DNA from: Rhodothermaceae bacterium
GTDB taxonomy: Bacteria; Bacteroidota; Rhodothermia; Rhodothermales; JAHEMB01
Direction of reading: 5' to 3'
DNA length: 5,716 nt
Assembly: GCA_024643915.1 (NCBI GenBank)
Contig: JAHEMB010000283.1
Location: 1-5,716 of the forward strand
Part shown: piece after piece, positions 1-5,716 of the stretch
Layout: each line of letters begins with the position of its first letter
How positions within the stretch are numbered: the first letter of the stretch is position 1
Made by a program: the position numbers and the translations under genes
Notes under the pieces: model-generated
Database searches by the model: none
What the model was told of the DNA's origin: nothing
What the model saw: only the letters and a program-made list of their open reading frames with translations

Positions 1-7
1 AGGAACG

Positions 8-1309
8 ATGAACCGATTCTGGAAAACCCTGCTGCTGACAGGCACCCTCGCAGTGATCGCCCTGGGCGGGTTTGCCGCCTGGCATTTCACCCAACCGCAA
101 GCCGCCACGCTGGCAACGAGCAGCACCGACCAGCGCCTCCTGCCGGTGACCTACCAACTGGTCAGCAGCCTCGAAGAGGCCGCCGGGCAGGCCGAAGCGC
201 CCGCCACCGTGTACACCCGCCTGGGCTATGCCTACGTGCAGAGCGCGCGGGAGACCGGCCACGGCCAGTACACCGACGCCGCCGAAGCCGCCTTCCACCG
301 CGCCCTCGAAGCCGATCCAGAGTCGTTCGAGGCGATGGGGGGACTGGGCACGGTGCTCCTGACCCGCCATCGTTTCGCTGAAGCCCTCGCGTGGGGCGAG
401 CAGGCGGTGGCGGCCAACCCGCGCCTGGCCCTTTCCTATGGCGTCGTCTTGGATGCCCTCGTGGAGTTGGGGCGGTACAACGAGGCCGTGGCCGCGGCGC
501 AGCAGATGGTGAACCTGCGGCCCGACATCGCCTCGTACAGCCGCATCTCGTACCTGCGCGAGTTGTACGGTGACCTGCCGGGCGCCATTGACGCGATGCA
601 GCGCGCCGTTTCGGCGGGCAGTGGCAGCAGGGAGCACACGAGTTGGAGCCGCGTCTACCTCGGCCATCTTTATTTCCATCAGGGCAATTTTGAGGCCGCC
701 GAGGCTGCGTACCAAGAAGCGCTTTATTTCCACCCCGGCTACGGCCCCGCGTTCGCCGGCCTGGGCCGTGTTTATCTGGCCCAGCAGCAGCCCGAACAGG
801 CCGTCGCCAGCTACGAAGCTGCCGCCGAGGCCCTGCCTATCCCCGAGCACACCATCAGCCTTGCCGGAGCCTACGAAGCCGCCGGGCGCACACCAGATGC
901 TGAAGCCCTTTTCGCTGAGGCGATTGACGAGCTGGAGGGCGAGCGCGCCAGCGGCATGGATGTGGACGACGAGCTGGCCTCCCTCCTTCTCAAAAGAAAC
1001 CAAAACCTGCCCTACGCCCTCCGCCTGGCCGAAGGTGCCTACGACCGCCGCCCCACGGTGAAGAACGCAAGCCTGCTGGCGTGGGCGCATCACCACAACG
1101 GCAACCCCGCCGAAGCCAAGCGTTTCGCTGAGGAATCGCTGCGGCTTGGCACGCACGACGCTGTTCTTTATTACCGCGCCGGTATGATCGCTGCTACGAC
1201 AAATAATAAAGGGCAGGCGAAGAAGCACCTGCAACGCGCCCTCGACCTCAACCCGCACTTTTCTGCTCAGGAGGCTACAGAAGCCCGCCGGATACTGGCG
1301 ACGCTGTAG
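8..1309 (+). CDS. Membrane-anchored tetratricopeptide (TPR) repeat protein
   Basis: This 433-residue protein starts with a short basic n-region and one hydrophobic segment (about residues 7-26), so it is probably an N-terminal anchor with the rest in the periplasm; there is no lipobox cysteine. The remainder is TPR-like helix pairs at roughly residues 67-104, 106-138, 141-171, 173-205, 212-245, 246-277, 280-311, 353-383 and 385-417. They show the usual G/Y/A spacing and pre-helix prolines (for example EADPESF, LNPHF). TPR arrays are protein-protein scaffolds, and no catalytic motif is visible. The stretch around 311-352 fits the repeat poorly. The start is supported by AGGA at bases 1-4, just upstream of the ATG. 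Because the window begins at that ribosome site, an upstream operon partner cannot be judged. The gene ends 3 bp from the end of the convergent phosphatase gene. The TPR call is firm; its binding partner is unknown. Confidence 0.9.
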   Translation: MNRFWKTLLLTGTLAVIALGGFAAWHFTQPQAATLATSSTDQRLLPVTYQLVSSLEEAAGQAEAPATVYTRLGYAYVQSARETGHGQYTDAAEAAFHRALEADPESFEAMGGLGTVLLTRHRFAEALAWGEQAVAANPRLALSYGVVLDALVELGRYNEAVAAAQQMVNLRPDIASYSRISYLRELYGDLPGAIDAMQRAVSAGSGSREHTSWSRVYLGHLYFHQGNFEAAEAAYQEALYFHPGYGPAFAGLGRVYLAQQQPEQAVASYEAAAEALPIPEHTISLAGAYEAAGRTPDAEALFAEAIDELEGERASGMDVDDELASLLLKRNQNLPYALRLAEGAYDRRPTVKNASLLAWAHHHNGNPAEAKRFAEESLRLGTHDAVLYYRAGMIAATTNNKGQAKKHLQRALDLNPHFSAQEATEARRILATL

Positions 1310-1312
1310 CCA

Positions 1313-2131
1313 TCAGAACTGCACACGGACGCCGATGGATTGGGGGCCGACGTTCAGATCGAGCCGCTGCGCCAGGTGCTGGCGGTCCTGGTGCCGGATC
1401 GAGAGCCACCGCCCCATCGCCACGCCGATAGCCGCGCCGATGACAATGTCGGTGGCCCAGTGCTTGTCTTTCGCCAGGCGATTCAGGGTGGTACCGGTGG
1501 GAATGAGGTACAGGCCGTAGGTGAAAACGCTCGGGTAATAATACACCCAGGGCGTAATGATGCCGAAAGACGAGATGGCGTGCCCGGACGGATATGAGCT
1601 GTTGCCCTCATGGGAGAACGGGTTCTTGCCGGTCGTGGCGAAGAAGGCGTAGGGATCGTCCGTGTTTTCGGGCCGGTCCCGCCCGAAAATGCCTTTCAGC
1701 ACGTACCCTAGCAGGCCCGCGTAAACGAGCGTCTGAAGCGACGTAAAAGCGGCATCCTGAAACTTCGTATTGTTCGTCAGGAGTGAGCCGCCGGCCACGA
1801 GGACCACCGGCAGGTTAATGCGCGGCCCGCCGAAATAGTCGGCCGTCTCCAGGGCATCCTTGAAAGCGCCGGTGTAGATATCGTGCATGCCGTCCTGTAT
1901 GTCGTCGTCGAGCCAGGCCAGACCGGCGGTGAGGCCGGCGCCACCGAGCACATACAGGCCGGTGCGCGGCTGCACGGTCTGCTGCGCCAGGGGGCCAAGG
2001 TCTTCGTAGAACCGCTGGAAGAGGCGCGCCCGGCCCGCTTCCTGGGCCAACGAGGCGTCGGGCAAAATCAGGAGGAAGAACCCGAGCAACAGGCCGAGCG
2101 GTGCGGTGTATCGATGATTTTCGAACTTCAT
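1313..2131 (-). CDS. Exported PAP2-family acid phosphatase
   Basis: This 272-residue protein is predicted to remove phosphate from a lipid or other phosphomonoester outside the cytoplasm. It has a signal peptide (hydrophobic about residues 11-22, likely cleavage after SLA near 29). All three PAP2 signature motifs are present: K146-x6-R153-P154, PSGH at 181-184, and R218-x5-H224-x3-D228, with H184 and H224 as the expected catalytic histidines. Motif 3 begins N-R instead of the common S-R. Hydrophobic stretches near 57-73, 107-118, 131-147, 187-210 and 229-241 fit the helical PAP2 fold. The frame stays open upstream to an ATG at 2345-2347, but the start at 2131 is preferred. It places the signal peptide at the N-terminus, the extra 72 residues look non-protein-like, and a promoter candidate lies 36 bp upstream of it. 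No clear Shine-Dalgarno is seen. The C-terminus ends in an alternating stretch closing with Phe. Substrate is unknown; undecaprenyl-pyrophosphate or phosphatidate are family possibilities only. Confidence 0.92.
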   Translation of the reverse strand: MKFENHRYTAPLGLLLGFFLLILPDASLAQEAGRARLFQRFYEDLGPLAQQTVQPRTGLYVLGGAGLTAGLAWLDDDIQDGMHDIYTGAFKDALETADYFGGPRINLPVVLVAGGSLLTNNTKFQDAAFTSLQTLVYAGLLGYVLKGIFGRDRPENTDDPYAFFATTGKNPFSHEGNSSYPSGHAISSFGIITPWVYYYPSVFTYGLYLIPTGTTLNRLAKDKHWATDIVIGAAIGVAMGRWLSIRHQDRQHLAQRLDLNVGPQSIGVRVQF

Positions 2132-2166
2132 GGATGGGCCTGGGATAAACGAAGAGGGAGCCGCCT

Positions 2167-2197
2167 CAAAAGTAATCATTGCGCCGGGCCAGGAAAA
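2167..2197 (-). promoter_or_regulatory. Candidate Bacteroidota-type promoter for the PAP2 gene
   Basis: Read on the - strand, bases 2174-2167 spell TACTTTTG, an exact match to the Bacteroidota -7 consensus TAnnTTTG. A T-rich element (TTTTC, bases 2197-2193) lies 18 bp upstream, where a -33 TTG-type box is expected, but it lacks the G. Transcription would begin about 30 bp before the ATG at 2131, giving a short leader. The motif match is seen directly; promoter function is inferred. Confidence 0.45.
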
Positions 2198-2328
2198 TCC
2201 CACGCTTGCAACAACTCGGTAAGGTGATGCAGCGCCTGGCCGACGCTCCCGCCACATCTGCCGCAGGAACGAGGCCGCCCATGTACTGTTGACAAGCCCC
2301 TTCTCGGACGCGACGCGGGCGGCTCCGT

Positions 2329-2354
2329 CCGTTCGTACCTTTCGCATCGAACGG
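2329..2354. promoter_or_regulatory. Interrupted palindrome upstream of the CRTAC1-TPR operon (possible operator or leader hairpin)
   Basis: Two perfect 7-bp arms, CCGTTCG at 2329-2335 and CGAACGG at 2348-2354, flank a 12-bp spacer. The arm centres are 19 bp apart, about two helical turns, which suits a dimeric DNA-binding regulator. In RNA the arms could instead pair as a hairpin, extendable by one U-G pair. The spacer begins with TACCTTTC, one base from the -7 consensus TAnnTTTG, so the site could overlap a promoter, although no good -33 element is visible at the right distance. It ends 38 bp before the preferred start of the downstream gene. The symmetry is seen; the function is inferred. 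Confidence 0.4.
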
Positions 2355-2392
2355 GGAGAGATTTGTCCGGGAGCAGGACGGAAAACGTTGCC

Positions 2393-4120
2393 ATGGTAGA
2401 GGAAAAAAGAAGGATGCGTGCGGCCTGGTTGATCATCTTAGCGAGCCTGCTTTTCACTGTGGGATGCGATCGGCCCGCCTCGCAGGCCAGGCCGGAGGCC
2501 GCGGGGTCGCCGGCTTCGTCGTCCCTCGCCTTTACTGATGTGACCCAGACCGCCGGGCTGGAAGCGTTCCGCCACGTCAACGGGGCCGCCGGGGAGAAGT
2601 GGTTTCCCGAGACGATGGGCGCGGGGGGCGGCTTCCTCGATTACGACGGCGATGGCCACCTCGACCTCGCCCTCGTCGGCGGCGGAGCCTGGGAGGCAGA
2701 TGCTGACCGGCAGGTGCGCAAGCTGTGGCTTTACCGTAACCAGGGCGACGGCACTTTCGCTGACGTGACGACTGAGGCCCTCCCCCCTCGCCTCGGCGGC
2801 TACGGCTTCGGCGTAGCCGCTGCCGACTACGACAATGACGGCGACGACGACCTGTTCTTCACCACGCTCGGCCCCAACCATCTCCTCCGCAACGACGCCG
2901 GTGTCTTCGCGGACGTGACGACCGAGGCCGGCCTCTCTGATGACGAAGCCTGGAGCACGTCGGCCCTCTTTTTCGATGCGGACCGCGACGGCGACCTCGA
3001 CCTCTACGTTGGCCATTACGTGGTATGGTCGCCCGAGAAGGATCTCTGGTGCTCCTCCGACGGCGAAACCAAGGGCTACTGCACGCCCGAACTCTACGAA
3101 GGCGCGCCGGGCCGTTTCTACCGCAACCGGGGCGACGGCACCTTCGCCGACGAGACCCAGGCGGCGGGCTTCGGCGTCTCGACGGGCAAGACGCTGGGGC
3201 TGGCCGCGTTCGACTTCAACCGCGACGGCTGGCCCGACCTCGTCGTGGCGAACGATACCGAACCGGATCTGCTTTTTCAGAACGACGGCGACGGGACTTT
3301 CACCGAGGTCGGCGTGCTGAGCGGCATCGCCTTCGACGAGCGGGGGCGCGCGCGCGCCGGCATGGGCCTCGACGTGGGCGTGGTGGACGAGACGGGCGAG
3401 GAAACGATCTTCGTCGGCAACTTCTCCAACGAGATGATCGGCGTCTATCGCCACCTCTCGGGTGGCGTTTTCCTCGACCGCGCGGCCACTTCGCAGATCG
3501 GTCGGCCGAGCCTGCTCACGCTCACCTTCGGCCTGTTCCTCTTCGACGTGGACCTCGACGGCGACCTCGACCTGTTCACCGCCAACGGGCACGTGCAGCC
3601 TCACATAGAGCGCGTCAAGGACAACGTCAAGTTTCGCCAGCCCCCCCACCTTTTCCTCAACGCGGGTGACGGCACCTTCACCGATGCAGCACCGACACTG
3701 GGCGGGGCGCTTTCCGAGGCGCTCGTTGGGCGCGGCGCCGCCTACGCCGACTATGACGACGACGGCGATCTGGATATCCTCGTGACAGAGAACAACGGGC
3801 CGGCGCACCTCTGGCGAAACGACCTCAGCGGGGCGAACTATCTGCGGGTGGCGGTGGCGGGCCGGCAGAGCAACTGGAGCGGACTGGGCACACGTGTTGT
3901 CGCCTTCGTTGCAGGACAGCGGCAGGAGCGGCGCATCCGGACCGGCTCCAGCTTTCTGTCGCAGTCGGAAAAAGTGGCGACCTTCGGGCTGGGGCGGGCC
4001 ACCCAGGTCGATTCCCTGTTCATCTTCTGGCCGAGCGGGCAGGTGGATCGCCTCGCCGGCCTGGCGGCCAACCAGACGCTTCGCCTCGTAGAGGAACCTG
4101 GTGGGAAGCCAGCGCCATGA
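2393..4120 (+). CDS. CRTAC1-family FG-GAP/VCBS repeat lipoprotein with ASPIC/UnbV domain
   Basis: From the ATG at 2393 the protein has 575 residues. It opens with a lipoprotein-type leader: basic n-region, hydrophobic core at about 10-21, and TVG before Cys25, a relaxed lipobox. A beta-propeller-like body follows, carrying six DxDxDG-type calcium loops at residues 83-88, 145-150, 195-200, 274-279, 385-390 and 453-458. Each lies near an F-x-D/N-x-G-D-G-T-F-type segment typical of FG-GAP/VCBS blades. A blade near 321-347 has lost the calcium ligands. The C-terminal ~75 residues (about 490-567) match the ASPIC/UnbV domain, ending in the WPSGQVDRL and NQTL motifs. The only mature cysteines besides the lipid Cys are 220 and 230, a likely disulfide loop. 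These proteins are extracytoplasmic and usually of unknown role; the UnbV name comes from enediyne clusters and does not imply that pathway here. Alternative starts are ATG 2414, which has AGAGG 11 bp upstream and also gives a good leader, and TTG 2363. The stop overlaps the next start. Confidence 0.93.
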   Translation: MVEEKRRMRAAWLIILASLLFTVGCDRPASQARPEAAGSPASSSLAFTDVTQTAGLEAFRHVNGAAGEKWFPETMGAGGGFLDYDGDGHLDLALVGGGAWEADADRQVRKLWLYRNQGDGTFADVTTEALPPRLGGYGFGVAAADYDNDGDDDLFFTTLGPNHLLRNDAGVFADVTTEAGLSDDEAWSTSALFFDADRDGDLDLYVGHYVVWSPEKDLWCSSDGETKGYCTPELYEGAPGRFYRNRGDGTFADETQAAGFGVSTGKTLGLAAFDFNRDGWPDLVVANDTEPDLLFQNDGDGTFTEVGVLSGIAFDERGRARAGMGLDVGVVDETGEETIFVGNFSNEMIGVYRHLSGGVFLDRAATSQIGRPSLLTLTFGLFLFDVDLDGDLDLFTANGHVQPHIERVKDNVKFRQPPHLFLNAGDGTFTDAAPTLGGALSEALVGRGAAYADYDDDGDLDILVTENNGPAHLWRNDLSGANYLRVAVAGRQSNWSGLGTRVVAFVAGQRQERRIRTGSSFLSQSEKVATFGLGRATQVDSLFIFWPSGQVDRLAGLAANQTLRLVEEPGGKPAP

Positions 4121-5406
4121 AAACAAAGATGACGGACGAAACGCCGCCCAAAGAGACGAGCCGGAAGCGAGCGGGGGCACGGCCGTCCGGCGCCGCCGTG
4201 GCGCTCGGGCTGCTGCTGCTCCTGGCTGCCTGCGGGGAGGAAGCCAGCCAATCTGCTCAGTCGCTGCAGGCGGTGCGCAGCGTACCCTCCGAGGCGCGGC
4301 CGCTCCTTGATGCGGCAATGCAGGCGATGCAGCAGGGCGCCTTCATCACGGCGCTCGCCCTGGCCGACAGCGCGGCACAGGTGGCGCCCGGCTTGCCGGA
4401 GACGGCCTTCATCCAGGGGCGTACCTATTTCGAACTGGGACGGATGGCCGAGGCCCGCGAAGCCTACCGCGCCGTCCTCGAACGCGACGCGAACTTCGAG
4501 GGGGCGTGGCACAACCTGGGCAACGTCGCTTTCCGGCAGAAACAGTTTCGGGAAGCCCTGCGGTATTATGAGAAAGAGGCCGCCCTGCACGCCGCCGCGC
4601 CGAACCCGTGGCACGGCATGGGCGGGGCCTACGAGTCGCTAGGCCGGGCCGACAGCGCACGGTGGGCCTACGAAAAGGCCGCCGAGGTTGACCCAGACTA
4701 TATGCCGGCCTATCTGAGCCTGGCTACCTGGCACCAGGACGAAGGCGACTTCGAGAAGGCGCTCGAATACGCCCGCCGCGCCCATGAACTGGCCCCTGCC
4801 GATCTCGACGCGCGCTATCTCGTCGGCGGGCTGGCGTTCCAGGCGGGGCGGCACGAGGAGGCTATCGAAATGCTTACACCCGTCGCCGAGGCGCAGCCGT
4901 GGAACTACAGCGCCCTTTTCACCCTGGGGCAGGCGCACCAGCGGTTGGGGCACGACGCCGAGGCGCGGCGCACCCTGGCACAGGCGAACCAGGTGCGCGC
5001 CCAACAGGCCGAAGTGGAGCGGATCCAACGAGAGGCCGGCGACCAGCCGGAGAATTTCGACCGGCAAATCGCCTATGCCGATGCGCTCCGCCGCACGGGT
5101 CGTCTGGCGGAGGCATTCCGGCCCTTTCACGTCGCCGCCAGCCTGCGACCGGACAACCTCGCCCTGCGCAACAATCTCGCCACCCTCTACCTTCAGCGGG
5201 GCGACACGACGGAGGCCCTCGCCCGCTACCGCCAGATTCTTCAGCGGGATTCAACCTTCGCCGAGGCATGGCTCAACCTCGCGCTTCATTACGGGCGCAC
5301 GGGCCGGCGCGAGGCGTTCGACCAGGCCCTCCGGCGAGCCGTCGCCCACGGGCAGGACAACCCGACTGTGCAGGCTTTTCTAGACCAGGCGCGCAGGAAA
5401 GATTGA
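4117..5406 (+). CDS. TPR-repeat lipoprotein, translationally coupled to the CRTAC1 gene
   Basis: The start ATG shares bases with the preceding TGA stop (ATGA, 4117-4120), so translation is probably coupled; a weak GGGAAG lies about 10 bp upstream. The 429-residue product has a long basic n-region, a hydrophobic core at about 26-37 and a textbook lipobox L-A-A-C with Cys39. GEE follows the cysteine, and acidic residues there recall the surface-export signals of Bacteroidota lipoproteins. About ten TPR helix pairs follow: 62-93, 95-126, 128-160, 163-194, 197-228, 231-262, 265-296, 313-345, 348-379 and 382-412. A charged helical stretch at about 290-311 separates two repeat blocks. No enzyme motif is seen, so a scaffold or assembly role is the natural reading, most likely with the FG-GAP lipoprotein encoded just upstream. 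ATG 4129 is a possible alternative start that would shorten the leader by four residues and remove the overlap. Partner and pathway are unknown. Confidence 0.92.
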   Translation: MKTKMTDETPPKETSRKRAGARPSGAAVALGLLLLLAACGEEASQSAQSLQAVRSVPSEARPLLDAAMQAMQQGAFITALALADSAAQVAPGLPETAFIQGRTYFELGRMAEAREAYRAVLERDANFEGAWHNLGNVAFRQKQFREALRYYEKEAALHAAAPNPWHGMGGAYESLGRADSARWAYEKAAEVDPDYMPAYLSLATWHQDEGDFEKALEYARRAHELAPADLDARYLVGGLAFQAGRHEEAIEMLTPVAEAQPWNYSALFTLGQAHQRLGHDAEARRTLAQANQVRAQQAEVERIQREAGDQPENFDRQIAYADALRRTGRLAEAFRPFHVAASLRPDNLALRNNLATLYLQRGDTTEALARYRQILQRDSTFAEAWLNLALHYGRTGRREAFDQALRRAVAHGQDNPTVQAFLDQARRKD

Positions 5407-5420
5407 ATTGACGGGGCGGA

Positions 5421-5452
5421 AAGGAGAGCCGGAGAGTCGGAGAGAGGGCGAG
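5421..5452. repeat. Degenerate 8-bp tandem repeat, unit NNGGAGAG
   Basis: Four consecutive 8-bp blocks read AAGGAGAG, CCGGAGAG, TCGGAGAG and AGGGCGAG. The first three share the last six bases exactly, and the fourth differs at one of those six. The array is purine-rich on the + strand and starts 15 bp after the TPR lipoprotein stop. It has the same period as the array at 5481-5528 but an unrelated sequence. The function is unknown. Confidence 0.6.
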
Positions 5453-5461
5453 CCGACGATT

Positions 5462-5479
5462 GCTGAGTGGGCAGCTTTT
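5462..5479 (+). terminator. Weak terminator-like hairpin after the CRTAC1-TPR operon
   Basis: GCTG (5462-5465) can pair with CAGC (5472-5475) across a six-base loop and is followed directly by TTTT (5476-5479). It sits 55 bp past the TPR lipoprotein stop, where a transcript end is expected. The 4-bp stem is short for an intrinsic terminator, so this is only a candidate; no better hairpin was found in the spacer. Confidence 0.25.
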
Positions 5480-5480
5480 C

Positions 5481-5528
5481 CTCGATTCCTCGATTCCTCG
5501 ATTCCTCGATTCCTCGATTCCTCGAATC
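5481..5528. repeat. 8-bp tandem repeat, unit CTCGATTC, five perfect copies plus one variant
   Basis: Five exact copies run from 5481 to 5520. A sixth, CTCGAATC, lies at 5521-5528 with a single T-to-A change. That change makes a small inverted repeat, GATTC-CTC-GAATC, at 5516-5528. The array fills the spacer between two convergent genes, and its last two bases are part of the stop codon of the - strand gene. Because 8 and 3 share no factor, every reading frame cycles through the same eight codons. None of these is a stop on either strand, so the array is open in all six frames. This is a simple-sequence repeat prone to slippage; no function is evident. Confidence 0.95.
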
Positions 5529-5716
5529 ACTCGGCGGCAGCGGCGCGGTAGCGTTCGAAGTAGCGGCGGGCGCCGAGGGTGTCGCCCTGAAGGATGAGCA
5601 GGCGAGCCTTGTTGTAGAGCATCACCGAGGAGGCCGGGTCCTGCTGCTCGATGGCGGCCAGGAGGGCGTCGGCTTCGTCTAGCCGGTCCTGCCGCAGGGC
5701 GAGGACGGCGAGGGCG
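5527..5716 (-). CDS. C-terminal part of a TPR-like protein (cut by window edge)
   Basis: Reading leftward from the right edge, the - strand is open for 62 full codons and ends in TGA at 5529-5527. The start lies outside the window. The residues form alternating amphipathic helices of TPR type: a first pair ending about ...DEADALLAAIEQQDP, then ..MLYNKARLLILQGD.. and ..GARRYFERYRAAAAE. The pattern of small residues, the Q-G-D turn and the closing Tyr/Phe-rich helix resemble the last repeat and capping helix of a TPR domain. Third-position G/C bias matches the neighbouring genes, which supports real coding. The gene converges on the TPR lipoprotein gene with 120 bp between stops. Whether the full protein has a signal peptide or other domains cannot be seen. 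Confidence 0.75.
   Translation of the reverse strand, partial: ALAVLALRQDRLDEADALLAAIEQQDPASSVMLYNKARLLILQGDTLGARRYFERYRAAAAE

Noticed and set aside
2289..2294. TTGACA, a perfect sigma-70 -35 hexamer upstream of the CRTAC1 gene
   Set aside because: No -10-like TATAAT sequence lies 16-18 bp downstream (the region is all G/C), and Bacteroidota-type promoters do not use this box. Probably chance.
2176..2300. Minus-strand open frame ending in a helix-like stretch (GQALHHLTELLQAW)
   Set aside because: The rest of the frame is arginine/proline-rich shadow sequence antisense to the CRTAC1 N-terminus. No start or ribosome site supports a separate small gene.
2132..2347. 72-residue N-terminal extension of the PAP2 frame up to the ATG at 2347
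   Set aside because: It would bury the signal peptide inside the protein, it crosses the promoter candidate, and its composition is not protein-like.
2393..4120. Enediyne biosynthesis role suggested by the UnbV domain name
   Set aside because: No polyketide synthase or other biosynthetic gene is present in the window. The domain is widespread in envelope proteins unrelated to that pathway.
2438..4318. A 626-codon open frame on the - strand covering almost the whole CRTAC1 gene, longer than the real gene
   Set aside because: It is the antisense shadow of the Asp/Gly/Leu-rich calcium loops: GAC and CTC read backwards give Val and Glu, producing EVEVAVAV-like repeats. It has no recognisable domain, and the + strand protein matches a known family along its full length.
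5436..5457. GTCGG...CCGAC inverted repeat as a terminator
   Set aside because: It has only five pairs with a 12-base loop and no following T-run; it falls out of the octamer array by composition.
5481..5528. CRISPR-like array
   Set aside because: Units are 8 bp with no spacers between them and no cas genes nearby; this is a simple tandem repeat.

Overview
This is a GC-rich bacterial window with dense coding: four complete protein genes and one partial gene cut by the right edge. Three things point to Bacteroidota in the broad sense, perhaps a Rhodothermota-like lineage. There is a TAnnTTTG-type promoter candidate ahead of the PAP2 gene, Shine-Dalgarno motifs are weak or absent at several starts, and two predicted lipoproteins are encoded together. 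No rRNA or other marker gene is present, so the lineage is an inference.

Left region (8-2131): a membrane-anchored TPR protein on the + strand ends only 3 bp before the end of a convergent gene on the - strand. That gene encodes an exported PAP2-type acid phosphatase with all three catalytic motifs recognisable. Middle (2132-2392): a 261-bp divergent intergenic region holds a promoter candidate for the phosphatase and, on the other side, a 7+7 bp interrupted palindrome ahead of the next gene. Centre and right (2393-5406): a two-gene, start/stop-overlapping operon encodes a CRTAC1-family FG-GAP/VCBS lipoprotein with a C-terminal ASPIC/UnbV domain, followed by a TPR lipoprotein. Right edge (5407-5716): a 120-bp tail-to-tail spacer contains two different short arrays, both with an 8-bp period. 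It is followed on the - strand by the C-terminal 62 codons of a third TPR-like protein.

The working picture is a cell-envelope neighbourhood. Every complete gene product carries a signal peptide, lipobox or N-terminal membrane anchor. The strongest functional link is the CRTAC1-TPR pair, whose overlap implies co-translation and probably a shared job as a calcium-stabilised propeller plus a helical scaffold. The substrate or pathway cannot be read from the sequence. No CRISPR array, tRNA, rRNA, transposase or defence gene was seen.
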